DNA of 64,000 nucleotides, taken from Platanthera guangdongensis (taxonomy: Eukaryota; Streptophyta; Magnoliopsida; Asparagales; Orchidaceae). The first letter of the stretch is position 1; every line of letters starts with the position of its first letter. Of the stretch, positions 41,506 through 53,657 are shown piece after piece. The stretch covers positions 65,875,628 through 65,939,627 of the forward strand of contig CM077164.1 of assembly GCA_039583875.1 (NCBI GenBank), in the 5' to 3' direction. Both the position numbers and the translations under genes were made by a program. The notes beneath the pieces were generated by a model. It was not told where the DNA came from. It made no database searches and saw nothing but the letters and a program-made list of their open reading frames with translations.

Positions 41506-44500
41506 TGTAACATCCCATGTTACTTCTGGACCCCTCAACTTAGATTGGGTTAGGCCTGGGTGAGATTTAAGGAAGTCCAACTATGTTTGACCCTAGGTAG
41601 TGGGTGGTAACCATGTGGGGCCCACTATAAGACCATAGTCAAACTAGGTCAAACTAGCCTAAGTGGGGACCCTAGCCACTCCATGACCCCACCACATTGC
41701 CCTAACCCTAAAGACAATCTAAGTGGACCCTAGGGCATATCACTAGGTCAACACTTTGACCTAAATTGACCAAAGTCAACCTTGGGCTTAATTGGTCAAA
41801 CCCACACTCATAAGCTCAATTAGCCTAAGTAGGGCACCCCCCTTGACCCAACCCAAGTTGGGTGGTGCCACTAGACCCATTTCCACCAAGTAGGGTCAGC
41901 CCACCCACCGTGGTTGACCAAGTCAACTCCCCAAGTCAACAAGTCAACAAATTGACCTAAAGGAGTGAAATGAAGACCAAGCCATTTTCCCTTGAACCAA
42001 GCCCACCAAAATTGGCCCATGGCCAGCCCAAGTGAACAAGACCAGTCCTACCCCTCTAAATCAGGAGAGAGAATACATGCAAGGGGGTAAAATTGGGATT
42101 TTAAGGGTAGGAGGAGAGAGAAAATGGAAAGAGAGGAAATGGTGGCCACATGGCCACCCTATCAGATGGTTTTAACTGCCCAAAACCAGGTGGCCGACCT
42201 CCCCTCTCCATTTCCAGCAGAAAACCAGGGATGTGTGCCACTTGGCAGCTGGGCGGAGCAAACAAAGCTCAAACCGAGCTCACATAGGAAATACCTCCCC
42301 ATATACTCCACCTCAGTCCAAATAGACCTCATCAACAGCTTCAGGAGATAGAAGGGAGTGGAAATCGAGTGCTGGATCATGGAGAATGGTGGAGAATTGA
42401 GTTTTCTGGGTGGAGCTCGCCGGCGCACCACCACCACGGCAAACCGCCGCCTGACCCGCATCCAAGCCCCTATTCTGGTGCGTTTCACCTCACCTCTTCC
42501 TGTACTAGATTTCTAGATCTATTTAGGGAGATATCGGGCTCAATCGAGCCCGATACCATGAGAGGAAAATGGAGAAAACCGAGCTTTTTCTTCTTGCTCG
42601 GGTTCGCCGGAGGAGCCAACTCCGGCGGCCCCACCGCCGGGAAACGCTAGCCCCCACCTTAACGAAGGTGGTGGCGATATCCGCCGGCGGTGGTGGTGGC
42701 TCTGCTGGCCGGAAAATGCCAGCCAACATCGTCCAGGAAAATGAAATCGTAGCCGTCAAACCATTGGGGACGATGAACCGATCCTGTCGGTTTCAGGCTT
42801 TAAAATTCGTGCAATATATTTAAATGATTTAATTAATATATGATGAATAGTGTAGATTCTGTCACATTATTACAGCCACTTTGCATGTTAATTTTAGGAC
42901 TCTTATAGCATTTCCAGAACTTAGTCTCTCAATGCAAATTGTAGCTGAGGGTCTTATCGTTAATATGCCACCTTAAACATGTGATTTGGTGTAGTGTACA
43001 GTCCTGTAGGACATTTCTCCTAGGACTGGTCCTAGAGTAGGGCAGAAATTAAATTGGATGCCCTGGTCAAACCATTAGTCACCATGGCCCCAAATTTTGG
43101 GCACATGCATGACTAGGGCATACTTAGCCCCTGCCAAAAATTAGGAATTTTTAGAGAAACGTTTCCTATAGGTTTTGCCAAAATATCAAAATACAAATAA
43201 ATGAAATATAAGGAGTTTTACACCTCCCCGTGGTCCCAAATCTTGGTGGTATGTCAATGGGGACATCTTTGGTGCATGATAAAACTTTCAGCACCTTGGG
43301 TTCACTGCATGTTGGAGAATCCACTTGCATGTGTTAGCTCATGTTATGCCTTGGTGTGCAATTAGCAAAAATGCAAATATAGTGTATTCAGCCCAATGGT
43401 GGCATGCAAAGATCTTGGAATTATTTACAGTGGTTCATTAGGGTAAATTTCCTCCCTCAAATTAATCATGGAATTTTTGGAATCAAAAATGCCATTTATT
43501 GGAATTTATTTTAAATATAGCTATTTTGGAAATAAAATTGGAAAATAGGTTTTCCTCACGTACAAATCCTAAAGTTTTGCCAAGGCCTAGATAATGTCAC
43601 ATTTGACTTAAGAAGAATAAGATCCCTCTATTTTGAAGAACTTTTGGATTAGATATCTTAAATTGCCCATTTTACCCTTATCTTATTTAATTCATGAAAT
43701 GATGGATATGTACTTCAGAAAAATTTGGAATTTATTCCACTGCTATAAAATGGTAATATTAGTTTTGTATGAATTTTGCAGAATTAATGGATGCATTGTT
43801 AGTTGTTAAATTAATACAATGACATTTTGGTAAATATGTTATAATAGAATTTTATAGGCCATTACACAATAACAATTGATGAAACTCTGCCAATAGTCAT
43901 AAATTGGTGTTCTAAATGTTCTGTAATATTTCTGGAATTTTGGATAACATATTGCCTATACTTCATTTGGAAAATGGAATTTATGTGAATTTGATATTAA
44001 ATAAGAAATGGGAATAAATAATTAAAGGAAAATTATTAAACTCTGTAGGCAGCAATATTGTATCATTATACCACTCAGGAAAAATTGCCTAGGTCAGAGG
44101 ATGTTAAATCATAGTACTTCATGTGTAAAGTGACCTAGTGTTTAAATTAAAAGATTTAATTAAAGGACTATTTGGCCAAAAACAATTATGAGAATTCATA
44201 GGGTAGTTCCCTTAGTCCATACCACCCTAGGATAAATATTTAGAGGCAAGATGCCTTAAGGTTTGGAAGATCACATTTTTAGGGTAATCATAGGACATGG
44301 TCTGCATATAACACAAATAGATCTTGCCTTAGGGATTACCACGAGATTGATTATCGGCAGAAATAAGAGAGTCAACATGAATAACCCTGGTGGGTAGAGT
44401 TGTCTTAGTGAGGGATCAAAAGTGCAAGTCTCAGTTAGCAACTAGAGTGGGGGTCGGCGGAAGACCGTCGGTTTCCCGGTAACACCTTAAGTCACTAGGG

Positions 44501-46252
44501 TTGTACTAGAGCAATAAGGAGAGCTGGGGAGATACATGGGTAGCCATCAACTAAAATAAGTATCCTTGCGAAAGGGAACGATGGGCATAATCCCAACACA
44601 GTTCCTAGTGCCCCTTGAGAGCCCTTCACAGGGAATACCGGGGGCAGTCCTGGGATTAACGTTAAATCTCTAAGTATAATAACCCGTAGACAAGAGTAGT
44701 TTAATAGGTTAGGACATTGTTGTACCTTCTCGCCCGTGTAGGGTTAGAGAGATTCTTGATATATGCTCACCCGTTTTGGGTTTGAGGGAGTTGGTATAAA
44801 GACACTAATGTGCGATCTCACCCATTTTGGGGTTTGAGGGAGTTGGTATAAAGGCACTAATGCGCATGCTCATCTGGGTTTGGGTTTGAGGGATTCAGGA
44901 CGGGTTTGGTCCTGCGAGCGGGAGGCTCGGAATGAAATACTTGCATGTGCATAAATATCGTGGCGGGGCATGCGGTACTGGCCGTTCGTCACACCGATGG
45001 CAGTACGGTGCACTAGGCGGTTATGGGAGTTAGAGGGACCAATGGGTTGTTTTACACTGCGGTCTGGAGGACGATCCCCGATAACACACATCCAACCCAA
45101 CAAGACTGACGGGTTTGTCAGCAAAGTACATACGCGAGACTCTAGAGTGCACCTTGGACGTGTACAGAGGCGTATGAGAGGGGTCTAAGGCTTGGTAGTG
45201 TGCATACCGGTCTAGAAGCGGAGACGCCCGCTCCGCTGTTGCCGTAGCCACAGCGGTGGTACCCGAGAGTGATGCTAGCTCTCAAAAAGTGGGAATTAAA
45301 GGTCTGTGATCACAGAGTCGTTGTGTGTGAGTTGCACTTGCCTGCGCATAAAATTGCATCATATCATTCATTCATATTAGGTCATACGCTTCATAGATCC
45401 TTATCATATAAATTAGTATGGACTCTTTTATATGATAAGTTAAATTTCTGGAAACCCTAACTTATGTATTTGTATGGGCATTTATATAAGTTAGGGTACG
45501 TTTGTGATGATAGCACAGTGGTAGTTTACTTTATTTACTTGTTCATATTACTGTTCTTTACTTTCCTTTACTGCACTGCTCTTACTTATTACTTGTACCG
45601 TACTTAGAACTGCTAGAGTAGAACTACATTACTTATTACAACTCTAGTTAGATACTGTCACCTGCTTCCACTTTGCTACCCCTTTTGATGTCCTCCGCTT
45701 CGTCCTCCCGCTCGGTGCTTAGGAGCTGCAGGGCGAGGTGCGAAGGAAACGACTTTGTCTTTTTGACTAATGGTCGGTGACCAACTATTTTTAGGATCCC
45801 GGGGAGATGGAGCACCAGCACGTCGAGGAGGCAGGACATGAGGAGCAGATACCGCTTCAGCAGGCTACTACCACTACTGTGCGTCCTCAGGTGGGACGAG
45901 ATCTGATGTTCTAGTTTAGCTTCCGCATTTATTATTTTGTGAGACAGTGATTTTGATGTACTAGGCATAAGTCCTTTTTACTCTTTCATTTGTACTCTTC
46001 TGTGGACTATAGTGATGTACTTTTCATTTCATTTACATGATTGTACCATGTGACTTGTGAACTGATGGTTTTATATACAGTTTTACTTCTTTCTTCTCAT
46101 ATTGGCCTACAGGTTAAATGATCGTACTAGCCGGCAGAATCGGCGTGTTGCGGTGTCGACTAACCCGTGAGTTAGTGCCACCGTAAGACGGCGGTTCTGG
46201 GCATAAGACCCGGTGGCCCTACTTGGTAAGGGGGAGGGGGGGGGGTCTTACA
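41506..46252 (+). repeat. D2 5' LTR (about 4.75 kb)
   Basis: Starts TGTAACATCCC and ends GGTCTTACA just before the primer site, mirroring D1. A GC-rich segment (42390-42790) and a segment near 44545-44650 match D1 in inverted orientation. A G run (46236-46245) precedes the end. Open frames such as those at 42369-42823 and 44870-45251 have biased Pro/Arg/Gly or LTR-like content and no family I recognise; I treat the whole as non-coding. Confidence 0.87.
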
Positions 46253-46255
46253 AAC

Positions 46256-46263
46256 TGGTATCA
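46256..46263 (+). other. D2 primer binding site (decayed)
   Basis: TGGTATCA follows the LTR after 3 nt, as in D1, but the following bases (CTTGAAC) no longer match the initiator Met tRNA complement. Confidence 0.7.
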
Positions 46264-46435
46264 CTTGAACAACGATCATATGAGAAAGAAGTCCACAACA
46301 TGAGACCACCCCCACCCGAGCATTAGTTTGCGGACAAACTATGCAGCGGAAGCAGTGGTGTGCCCATGTACAAAAGTCACATAAATGGTCCACAAAGTAC
46401 AATGAGTTAGGCCAGTTTTTTTTAACCTTACTTTT

Positions 46436-47555
46436 ATGCAACCTCCACAGGTCGCCGCGCCGCAAAATGTGGCTCCTCCCCCTCCAGCTTCCACTCCATT
46501 CCTACATACGGAGATGGGGCAGACCTTGACGGCGATTCTGGATGCCTTCAGATCCCAGCAAGTCCCGGCTCCACAGCCAAATCCGGGGTCGAGCTGGCTG
46601 AGTACATTCAAGAGCCTGTCCCCACCGACGTACCGTGGGATAGAGGATGCGGTGAAGACGGAAGAATGGTTGGAGGCCATACACGAGATCTTAGCAGGCA
46701 TCAGCTGCCCAGTCGGCGAAGCAGTACCCCTAGCCACCTCTGTGCTAGAGGCCCATGCGAAGAGGTGGTGGAAATCAGTCCGGGAGTCTACATATGCGGA
46801 CTTTGACCTGTCAGAGATATCATGGGAGGAGTTTGGCGATGTGTTTCTAGAGCACTTCGTCTCTGCTACGGATAGAGATGCCTTGGAGGAGAGGTTTTTG
46901 AACCTCAAGTAGGGGACTAGATCGGTGATAGAGTATCAGAGAGAGTTCTCCCATTTGGCCAGGTTCGAGGGGATTCAGGATACAGATGATAGGAGGTATG
47001 CCAAGAGGTTCTACCGGGGTCTCAGGGACGATTTGAGGCAGGCCTTGCTATTCATTTCTCATGGCACATCTAGGCAGATCATCAAGATGGCGAAGAAGCT
47101 GGAGGCTGACCAGCTGATGGTGCGAGCTGGAGGGAAGAGACCATTTGATGGGTCGACATCAGGAGAGAGTAGCAGGGGCTCTCAGAGAGGCAGGACCATC
47201 AGATACAGGAAGGGTGGGGGATGTCTTCGTCCCAACTTCAGGCAGGAGCAGGGGCCTCCTCCAGCATTTGCTCCCCCACCTCTACAGATGCATGATCTGA
47301 GGAGACAGGATGACCGAGGCCACCGACAAGTGGTTTGTTACGGATGCCGCCAGCCCGGGCACATCAGGTCGGAGTGCTCGCACCGATTCCATCCCCCTCC
47401 TCCTCCTCCACCTCCAGTGGCCCCAGTACAGCAGGGCCGAGGACGGGGCCGAGGACGAGGCCGAGGCCCGGGATATCACGGCAGGAGACGTGAGCAGGAG
47501 CAGATATACGCCTTGGACCTCACAGAGCCGAGGAACCCTGAGGAGGTTATCACAG
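46436..47555 (+). pseudogene. D2 gag (one in-frame stop)
   Basis: Starts MQPPQVAAPQN at 46436. Retrotransposon Gag core: LTAILDAFRSQQVP, LSTFKSLSPPTYRG, TEEWLEAIHEI, EAHAKRWWKSV, WEEFGDVFLEHFV, then after a TAG at 46910-46912 (for Gln) EYQREFSHLARFEG, AKRFYRGLRDDLRQALLFIS, and zinc knuckle CYGCRQPGHIRSEC (about 47337-47378). A Gly/Arg tail with the nucleotide repeat CCGAGGACGGGG/CCGAGGACGAGG encodes RGRGRGRG. The last codons EEVITG meet the proposed splice donor at 47555; unspliced translation would stop 2 codons later. All domains match the three pieces of D1 gag. Confidence 0.9.
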
Positions 47556-47655
47556 GTACTTAAAGTTAATTATTGATTTTCTTGAATTTTTCAATTATAT
47601 ATATAGTACGTGGAACTATAGGATGACAATTAACTTTCACATAAACAAACCTCAG
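47556..47655 (+). other. D2: GT...AG intron-like block at the gag/protease boundary (100 nt)
   Basis: ATCACAG|GTACTTAAAG opens and AAACCTCAG|GCATAG closes a 100-nt AT-rich block. Gag and protease are in different frames across it, and its removal brings them into one frame (VITG joined to IVMISGKP). D1 has the same exon edges with a 129-nt block in which the frames already agree. The two copies together argue for a real intron. Confidence 0.62.
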
Positions 47656-47978
47656 GCATAGTTATGATCAGCGGCAAGCCCGCTCATACTCTCTTCGACA
47701 CGGGTGCTTCGTACTCGTTCGTATCCGAGGCCTTCATCGACGGACTCGAAGGCATGGAGAGGTTTCCTAGACTAGAGATGAGGGTGCGTCTACCCGATGG
47801 GTCGGAGCTGCGGACCACTGCACATTGTGATATGGAGGCCGAGATTGGCGGCAAGGCATTTGAGGCACCGGCAACTATTCTAAAGCTGCAGGACTTTGAC
47901 TTGATTTTGGGCATGGCCTGGTTGCATCAAAACCATGCTCAGATAGATTGTCCGTCTCGGAGGATCATGCTAAGGCAT
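47656..47978 (+). pseudogene. D2 protease, interrupted by A2
   Basis: Aspartic protease with catalytic DTGASYSFVSE and the DLILGMAWL motif, ending IMLRH where A2 inserted (target duplication GGCAT at 47974-47978). The remaining residues resume at 61021 with HGDSHVIVEGI, matching D1 HGDSFVVMEGI. Confidence 0.9.
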
Positions 47979-50022
47979 TGAAAGATATAGTACCTAAACA
48001 CCTAGAGGGGGGGGGGGGTGAATAGGTGACTTGAATCTTTTTAACTTTTAGGCAGCAAACAGATAATATCACAGAATTATATCTAATCTATCACAGCACA
48101 CATTCACCAATCACAGCAATCCACAAACACACAGTAGACACAGAGATTTATAGTGGTTCCCCAAGCTTTGGGTACATCCACTTTCCCCCTTCGCCTATCT
48201 AGCAGTGTACTAGATTCGGCCAAACTTCTCCACTAACTCAGAACCCAAAACAGGCTCCTACACCTCAGGCCCAAGGCCCTACAACTCAGCTTTTCCACAA
48301 AGCCTACACTCAGCCACAAAGGCCTACACTCAGCCACCAAGGCCTACACTCAGCCACCAAGGCCTACACTCAGCCACCAAGGCCTACACTCAGAGATTTA
48401 ACTCTCCTACCCTCAGCCTTTATAATTGCAGGCTTAAACTCTCAGATCCCTAAGGATCCTACAAGTTATAATGAATACAAAATGTATAAACTCAACAACT
48501 TAGATGAAAGAGAGATAAGTTGTGAGATTCTTGATGAGTTCTTGGAAGAACTCAGCTGGACTCAATCTGACTTAGCTTTCTTCAAAGCTTCTTGAAAGTA
48601 GAACTTAATAAGATTGACTCCTTCTGCAGTTGATCCTTGATCTCTGCTACTTAAGATTCAGACCAATCTGAATCCTTCTTCTCAGCTTTGTTCCAACAGC
48701 TGATTTCTTGGATGGAGCTCTCTCTCTCCAACTTCTTAGATCTGCACTTGATTCTTCAAGGAATAGCTAGATCTTCTTTGTTGAATACTTGATCAATGAT
48801 TTGAACCACATTTTCTGTAGACAGCATAAGCCTATTTATAGGCCTTCTTCATGGTAACCGGCTAGTCCGGTCCATAACTGAATTCTGACAACTCTGACAG
48901 GTGCAGTAGACCGGCTAGAATGACAGCTGTCAAGTCATCCAGTCAGTTCTTGAAAATTCTGTAACTGTCTTTAAGTGTCGAGACTTTCCGTCTTTAAGTG
49001 TCGACACTTATAGACCAAGTGTCGACACAAGTTGTCTAAGTGTCGACACTAGTCTACAAGGTGTCGACACAACTCCTTGTGTTGTAGATTTTGTATCTCG
49101 ACACTACTTCTTCTTCATGTGTCGACACTGATAATGTGTGTCGACACAAGTCCTTGTACTTCAGTATTTTGCTGAATTCTTCTAAGTGTCGACACAACAC
49201 CTTTGTGTCGACACATCTTCATGTGTTGAATCTGTTAAGTGTCGACACTGCTTCTTGGTGTCGACACATGTCTTCAGTGTTGATACTTGTTGAGTGTCGA
49301 CACATTGCTCTGGGTGTCGACACTTTCTTCTTCTGTCGAGACTCTAGCTGAGTGTCGACACATTCCCTTAGTGTCGACACTTGTACTTAGAATATTCTTG
49401 AACTTTGCTGATCTTTGCTAAGTGTCGACACAGCTCCTTGTGTCGACACTTTCTTCAAGTGTTGAGTCTTCAGCTAAGTGTCGACACATTGTTCTGGGTG
49501 TCGACACTTACTTCCAGTGTTGACTCTTCTGCTAAGTGTCGACTCTTCTGTTGAGTGTCGACACATTGTTCTGGGTGTCGACACTTGTACTTAGTCTCTG
49601 CAGACTTTTGCTGAGTGTCGACATAGCCTCCAAGTGTCGACACTTTCTGGTGTAGACACAGTTTCACTGGGTGTCGACACAACTGCTAAGTGTCGACACA
49701 GCTTCACTGGCTTTTCTTCACTGAGTGTCGACACAGCTCCTTGTGTCGACACTTTCTGTCTAGTGTCGACTCAGCATCCCTGGTGTCGACACAATGACTC
49801 CAAGTGTCGACACTGCTTGCCTGGGTGTCGACACAAGTCTTCTTAAGTGTCGACACTTTCCCTCTGGGTTTCGACACATGGACTTAGAAACTTTTTCTTC
49901 TTTCCTGCAAATACTTATCCTGCACAAGTAAACTCAAAACACATCAAATACATTTTGATGTATATCATTGAGTTGGGTGAGGCTTCTTCAAATCAGGTAC
50001 ATTTAAACCAATGTACCCAACA
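47979..50022 (-). repeat. A2 3' LTR
   Basis: Contains a 12-G run (48007-48018), five tandem about 20-bp units with CCTACACTCAGCCACC (about 48300-48395; A1 has three), a TATA box TATAAATA on the minus strand at 48833-48840, and the TGTCGACA array at about 48970-49880. Confidence 0.95.
48970..49880. repeat. A2 3' LTR U3 array of GTGTCGACAC palindromes
   Basis: About 30 TGTCGACA cores with T/C-rich spacers, upstream of the TATA box in element orientation. The spacing pattern resembles A1 but the units are not identical, so the array has been kept while spacer sequence diverged. Confidence 0.9.
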
Positions 50023-50037
50023 ATCCCCCCTATTTGG
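50023..50037 (-). other. A2 polypurine tract
   Basis: Minus strand CCAAATAGGGGGGAT abuts the LTR. 50038-50311 is AT-rich 3' untranslated sequence with no gene. Confidence 0.83.
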
Positions 50038-50311
50038 AGAAGTCATAACCCTTAGTCAATGATATACACCATTCATAATTAAATTACAAAATGATGTAAG
50101 ACAGGATTATGTAAACAGGAAAGTACATCACATGTATAAAACAAACATGCATATACAGATAACATCTCAGAACAATTATGAAATAAATTTAACACATAGC
50201 TAATTTATCACACAAAACATTGTTCCAATACTTTGTCATATACAAAATTCTAAAGTTTACACAATGTTTTATATCAAAAGAATACATTGTAAACTTAAGA
50301 AATTTTCTAAG

Positions 50312-53143
50312 CTATTTCTGTTCAGCCTCCTTAATGACTATTCCTTTTCCAGCTTGAACTCTGGCTTGAACAGGAGCTTCAGTAACTTTAGCATCAACAT
50401 GCTTCTTGCCTTTCAAGTCCTTCTTCTTTTGTTCTTCTGCTTTGATCTTTTGTCTTTCAAAGTAGAGATAAGGCTTGGGAAAGTACTTGCTAGGCTCCAG
50501 AGCAGTAGGAGGTAGCTTTCCCATCTTGGCCTTTCTTCTATATTGAACTATGGCCTCCTGCCTTGATTCATGTTTCCTCCATTCAGTTTCAGAAAACCAC
50601 TTATTCCTGTCTTGAATGTTATCTTTGACAGCTTTCCATGCAGTCAATATAATGTTCCTTGAGGTAGGACTCCACTACTCAAAGTCTGGTCTTTGTTCAG
50701 CTTGTTCCCTAAACCTCTTCTAAGACAATCTTGTCTCTTCTTCTTTCTGCAGTGCCTCTTGCATGGCTTCAGAAATTGGCTGAACAACTTTCTCAATAAT
50801 TACATTGTCCTTGCCCCCAGGTGGGCTATACATGGACTGTATGTCAGCATGAATCATGTCAAAATCTGGAGGAGGGTAGATAACTTGAGCCACTTCTGGT
50901 TGCTCCCCTCCTAAATATGCAGGATGAATTCCAGATTCAGCAACATTGTCATCATCACAAAGAGGAGGATAACCTAGTGTAGCTCTGATGGAATTAGATA
51001 TCCACTTGACATGATCAGAGCTAGCTTTGACTAAAACTCTCTCCCCCTTTATGACTTCTCTTTCTATATGATCTCTGACATCATCTTTCTGAAATCTTAC
51101 TTGATTATCCAAATAATTAACTCCATCTTTAAAGAAAGGTTTTAACCTTTGGAGTTTGTCAGTTATCAACTTTTGAGAATCTTGAATAGCAGTCTTAAGA
51201 GCAGTAATTTCTTATAGAAATACTTTGTCAAAATCTGCCTTTGCTATAGCTGGAGTCTGCCCTGCAGCTAGATTCTTCAGTTCTGTGACTATTGCATTGT
51301 GAGATGCAGTAAGGTTGTCATTCATTCTTATCTGATTTTCAAGAACATAACCTTGCTTCACAGCTATGTCATCCACTTGTGCTTTTATCTTCTCCTGGTG
51401 TGTTGCCAAGTACACCACTGCATTTCCACCCTTGTGGAAACATTCAGTCATCTCCTTTTTATTTTGGTTCATTTCAAACCTGATAGATTTTATGTCCTGG
51501 GCTAGATCAAACTGTAATGATTTCTGCCCTTCATCCACATAAGTCTCTATTGCTTTTCTATGCTCATCCAGCTTGATCTGCATAGCAACCATCAGTGCAC
51601 TATAATCAAAAGCTGGGGCTGGCTGTAGTGCAGACTGTGGAGCAACAGTTTGGAGAGCCTTCTTATAACTCTGGATCCTTCTTTTGAAGACATAAATTTT
51701 CTTTTTCCTTTCCCTTGCAGCCTCCTCATCTTCAGAAGCTGAGGAGCTAGCAATTTCTACCCTCTCCTTAGGGCTTGGGGGTAACTCCTGCTGCACATCT
51801 GGTGCTTTCTCAGGTTCTTGCCTTACAAAATCTTCAACAAGTACAACTTGCTCCCCCTCAACTGGAGCATTCTCCCCCTCAGCAGCATCAGTTTCCTTGT
51901 CAAAATCTACTTGATCCAGATTTAGGAATAAATCTTCCATGGTGTATTCTTGTGGAGACTGAGCAGGAGAAATTCTGGGCTCTTCAATCACTGGATCAGT
52001 AACTATAACTTCAACAGATGTGTCTTCCATGACAGCATCTGGGACTTGGCTATCCAGCTGAGTTTGCTGATGAACATCAGTCAAATCAGTATCCTCTATA
52101 GGAAAATCTAAAGCATTTAGTTCAGTGATTACCTCTAGAATTGTAGTTGTAGCTTGTTCACTTTCTAGTGTAGTTGGTGCTTCTACAACTAGAGACTCCC
52201 CCTGGATGTGATCCTTGTGTATGGGGCTAGCTTGAGGTAGCTCCCCCTGGATCTCAGCATCTACTTGTTGTGCTGGAGACTTCACAGCAGTTCCTGTGTC
52301 TTCTTCATCAGGTGTGAAGACCACTTGTTCTTCACTATCAGAGCTGCTTGATGGAACTTGAGCCACTGGAGCAGCTTTCCTCTTCTTCTTTGGTGGTGAT
52401 ACTTTTTCAGAAATTATCTTCTCAAGGGTTGGCATCTCCTTAGTCAACACCCTGTCCCATCTGGAAAATATCCTTAAATCCATCTTCCTCATATGATTGA
52501 TTTTTGTACCAGCAGCTTGGTGCATAACCTCTGGAATACTTCCAGCAAGGTATAGACTTATAATCCTGCCCAAGTTGGGCTTCTTCAAGCTTTCCTTTAT
52601 CTTCTCAAGAACTATCACAGACCAATCTGTTTGCAAATTGAAGATGATCCTTGTCATAATGCTGAACATAGAGGCAGACACTCTGTCATGCCCTCCTGGC
52701 TTGCTCAATATTACTTTCCCAACAATTTCAGACAGGAATTTCCCCTGACTGTTCATTCCTTTTCTATTGAAGACTGAACCAATCTTCATCTTAGAATCTA
52801 AACCACACCAAGTTAGAGCTTCCCTGGTCTTTGAAGCAGTAACTTCATCTTCTTCTTTAGTTCTTGGGAGCTGTAGAATCTTCCTCAAGCTCTTAGGTGA
52901 TACCTTCACCTTCTCACCATGAACCCTGGATTTGATCTTGAATCCAGTTTCGTCTACCTTAGCTCCATTGAGGAATTCCAGTACCTCTTTCTTCCATATT
53001 TTTGTAGGCTCAGAAACCAGAAATTCTAATCCCGAGTCTGCAACGAGGGTTACTACAGACTTGATTTCTTGATCAGCTTCATCAAAAGCATTGCGCACCA
53101 GCTCGTAGCCTTCGTTGACGTTCTCCTCAAGTTTTGGCGCCAT
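50312..53143 (-). pseudogene. A2 ORF3 (three in-frame stops)
   Basis: ATG at 53141-53143 (MAPKLEENVNEGYELV). Collinear with A1 ORF3 over its whole length: N-terminal domain (KIWKKEVLEFLNGA, FLSEIVGKVIL, GRIISLYLAG), basic PKKKRKAAP, acidic Gln-rich middle, heptad-like region and Lys-rich C terminus. Stops lie at 51212-51214, 50720-50722 and 50675-50677; there is no obvious frameshift between them. No membrane segment. Comparison with A1 shows the open frame was the ancestral state. Confidence 0.85.
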
Positions 53144-53657
53144 TAGGGTTTGATGAATTTGACTGGAGAGAAGAGAGATGTCGACACAGAAGTTTTGGTC
53201 TCGAAACTTTTGAAAGCGTGTCGACAGACTAAGGCAAAACCCTATTTATACCTTTCTAATTTTGAAGATGGAAAGGGGGGTAGCCAACTTAAATTGTGTC
53301 GACACTGGCAATAAGTGTCGACACTGACTTATAATGTCTCGACACCTATGTGTCGACACAAGTTTAGTCAACAGATTATATGTGTCGACACTTGTTTATA
53401 TGTCGACACCACTTAACTCGACACATAGTCGAGACTTTACTTAGATAATTCTGAGTAAACACTATATGTCGACACCACCTTGGTTGTGTCGACACCAACT
53501 TGTCATGTGTCGACACTAATATTCTGAAGTGTCGACACTAACTTTCTAGATGTGTCGACACCTTTTCCCTGAAGTGTCGACACCAATTTTCTGTGTCGAC
53601 ACAGATATCTCTGTGTGTCGACACCTTTTTACTTAGCCAATTTCCAATACTATAAAC
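53144..53657 (-). promoter_or_regulatory. A2 spacer before ORF3: palindrome array plus TATA box (candidate internal promoter)
   Basis: About 11 TGTCGACA palindromes and variants at 53295-53625, then on the minus strand GGTATAAATAGG (TATAAATA at 53243-53250) and the ORF3 ATG 100 nt later, the same spacing as in A1. Confidence 0.65.

Noticed and set aside
42369..42823. Overlapping GC-rich open frames with Pro/Arg/Gly/Ala content in the D2 LTR, similar to 38511-38792 in D1
   Set aside because: Composition follows the GC-rich LTR segment; no recognisable domain, and the frames are not obviously shared between the two LTRs.
46339..46908. A 189-codon minus-strand frame opposite D2 gag
   Set aside because: Antisense shadow of the Gag core, which is clear on the plus strand.
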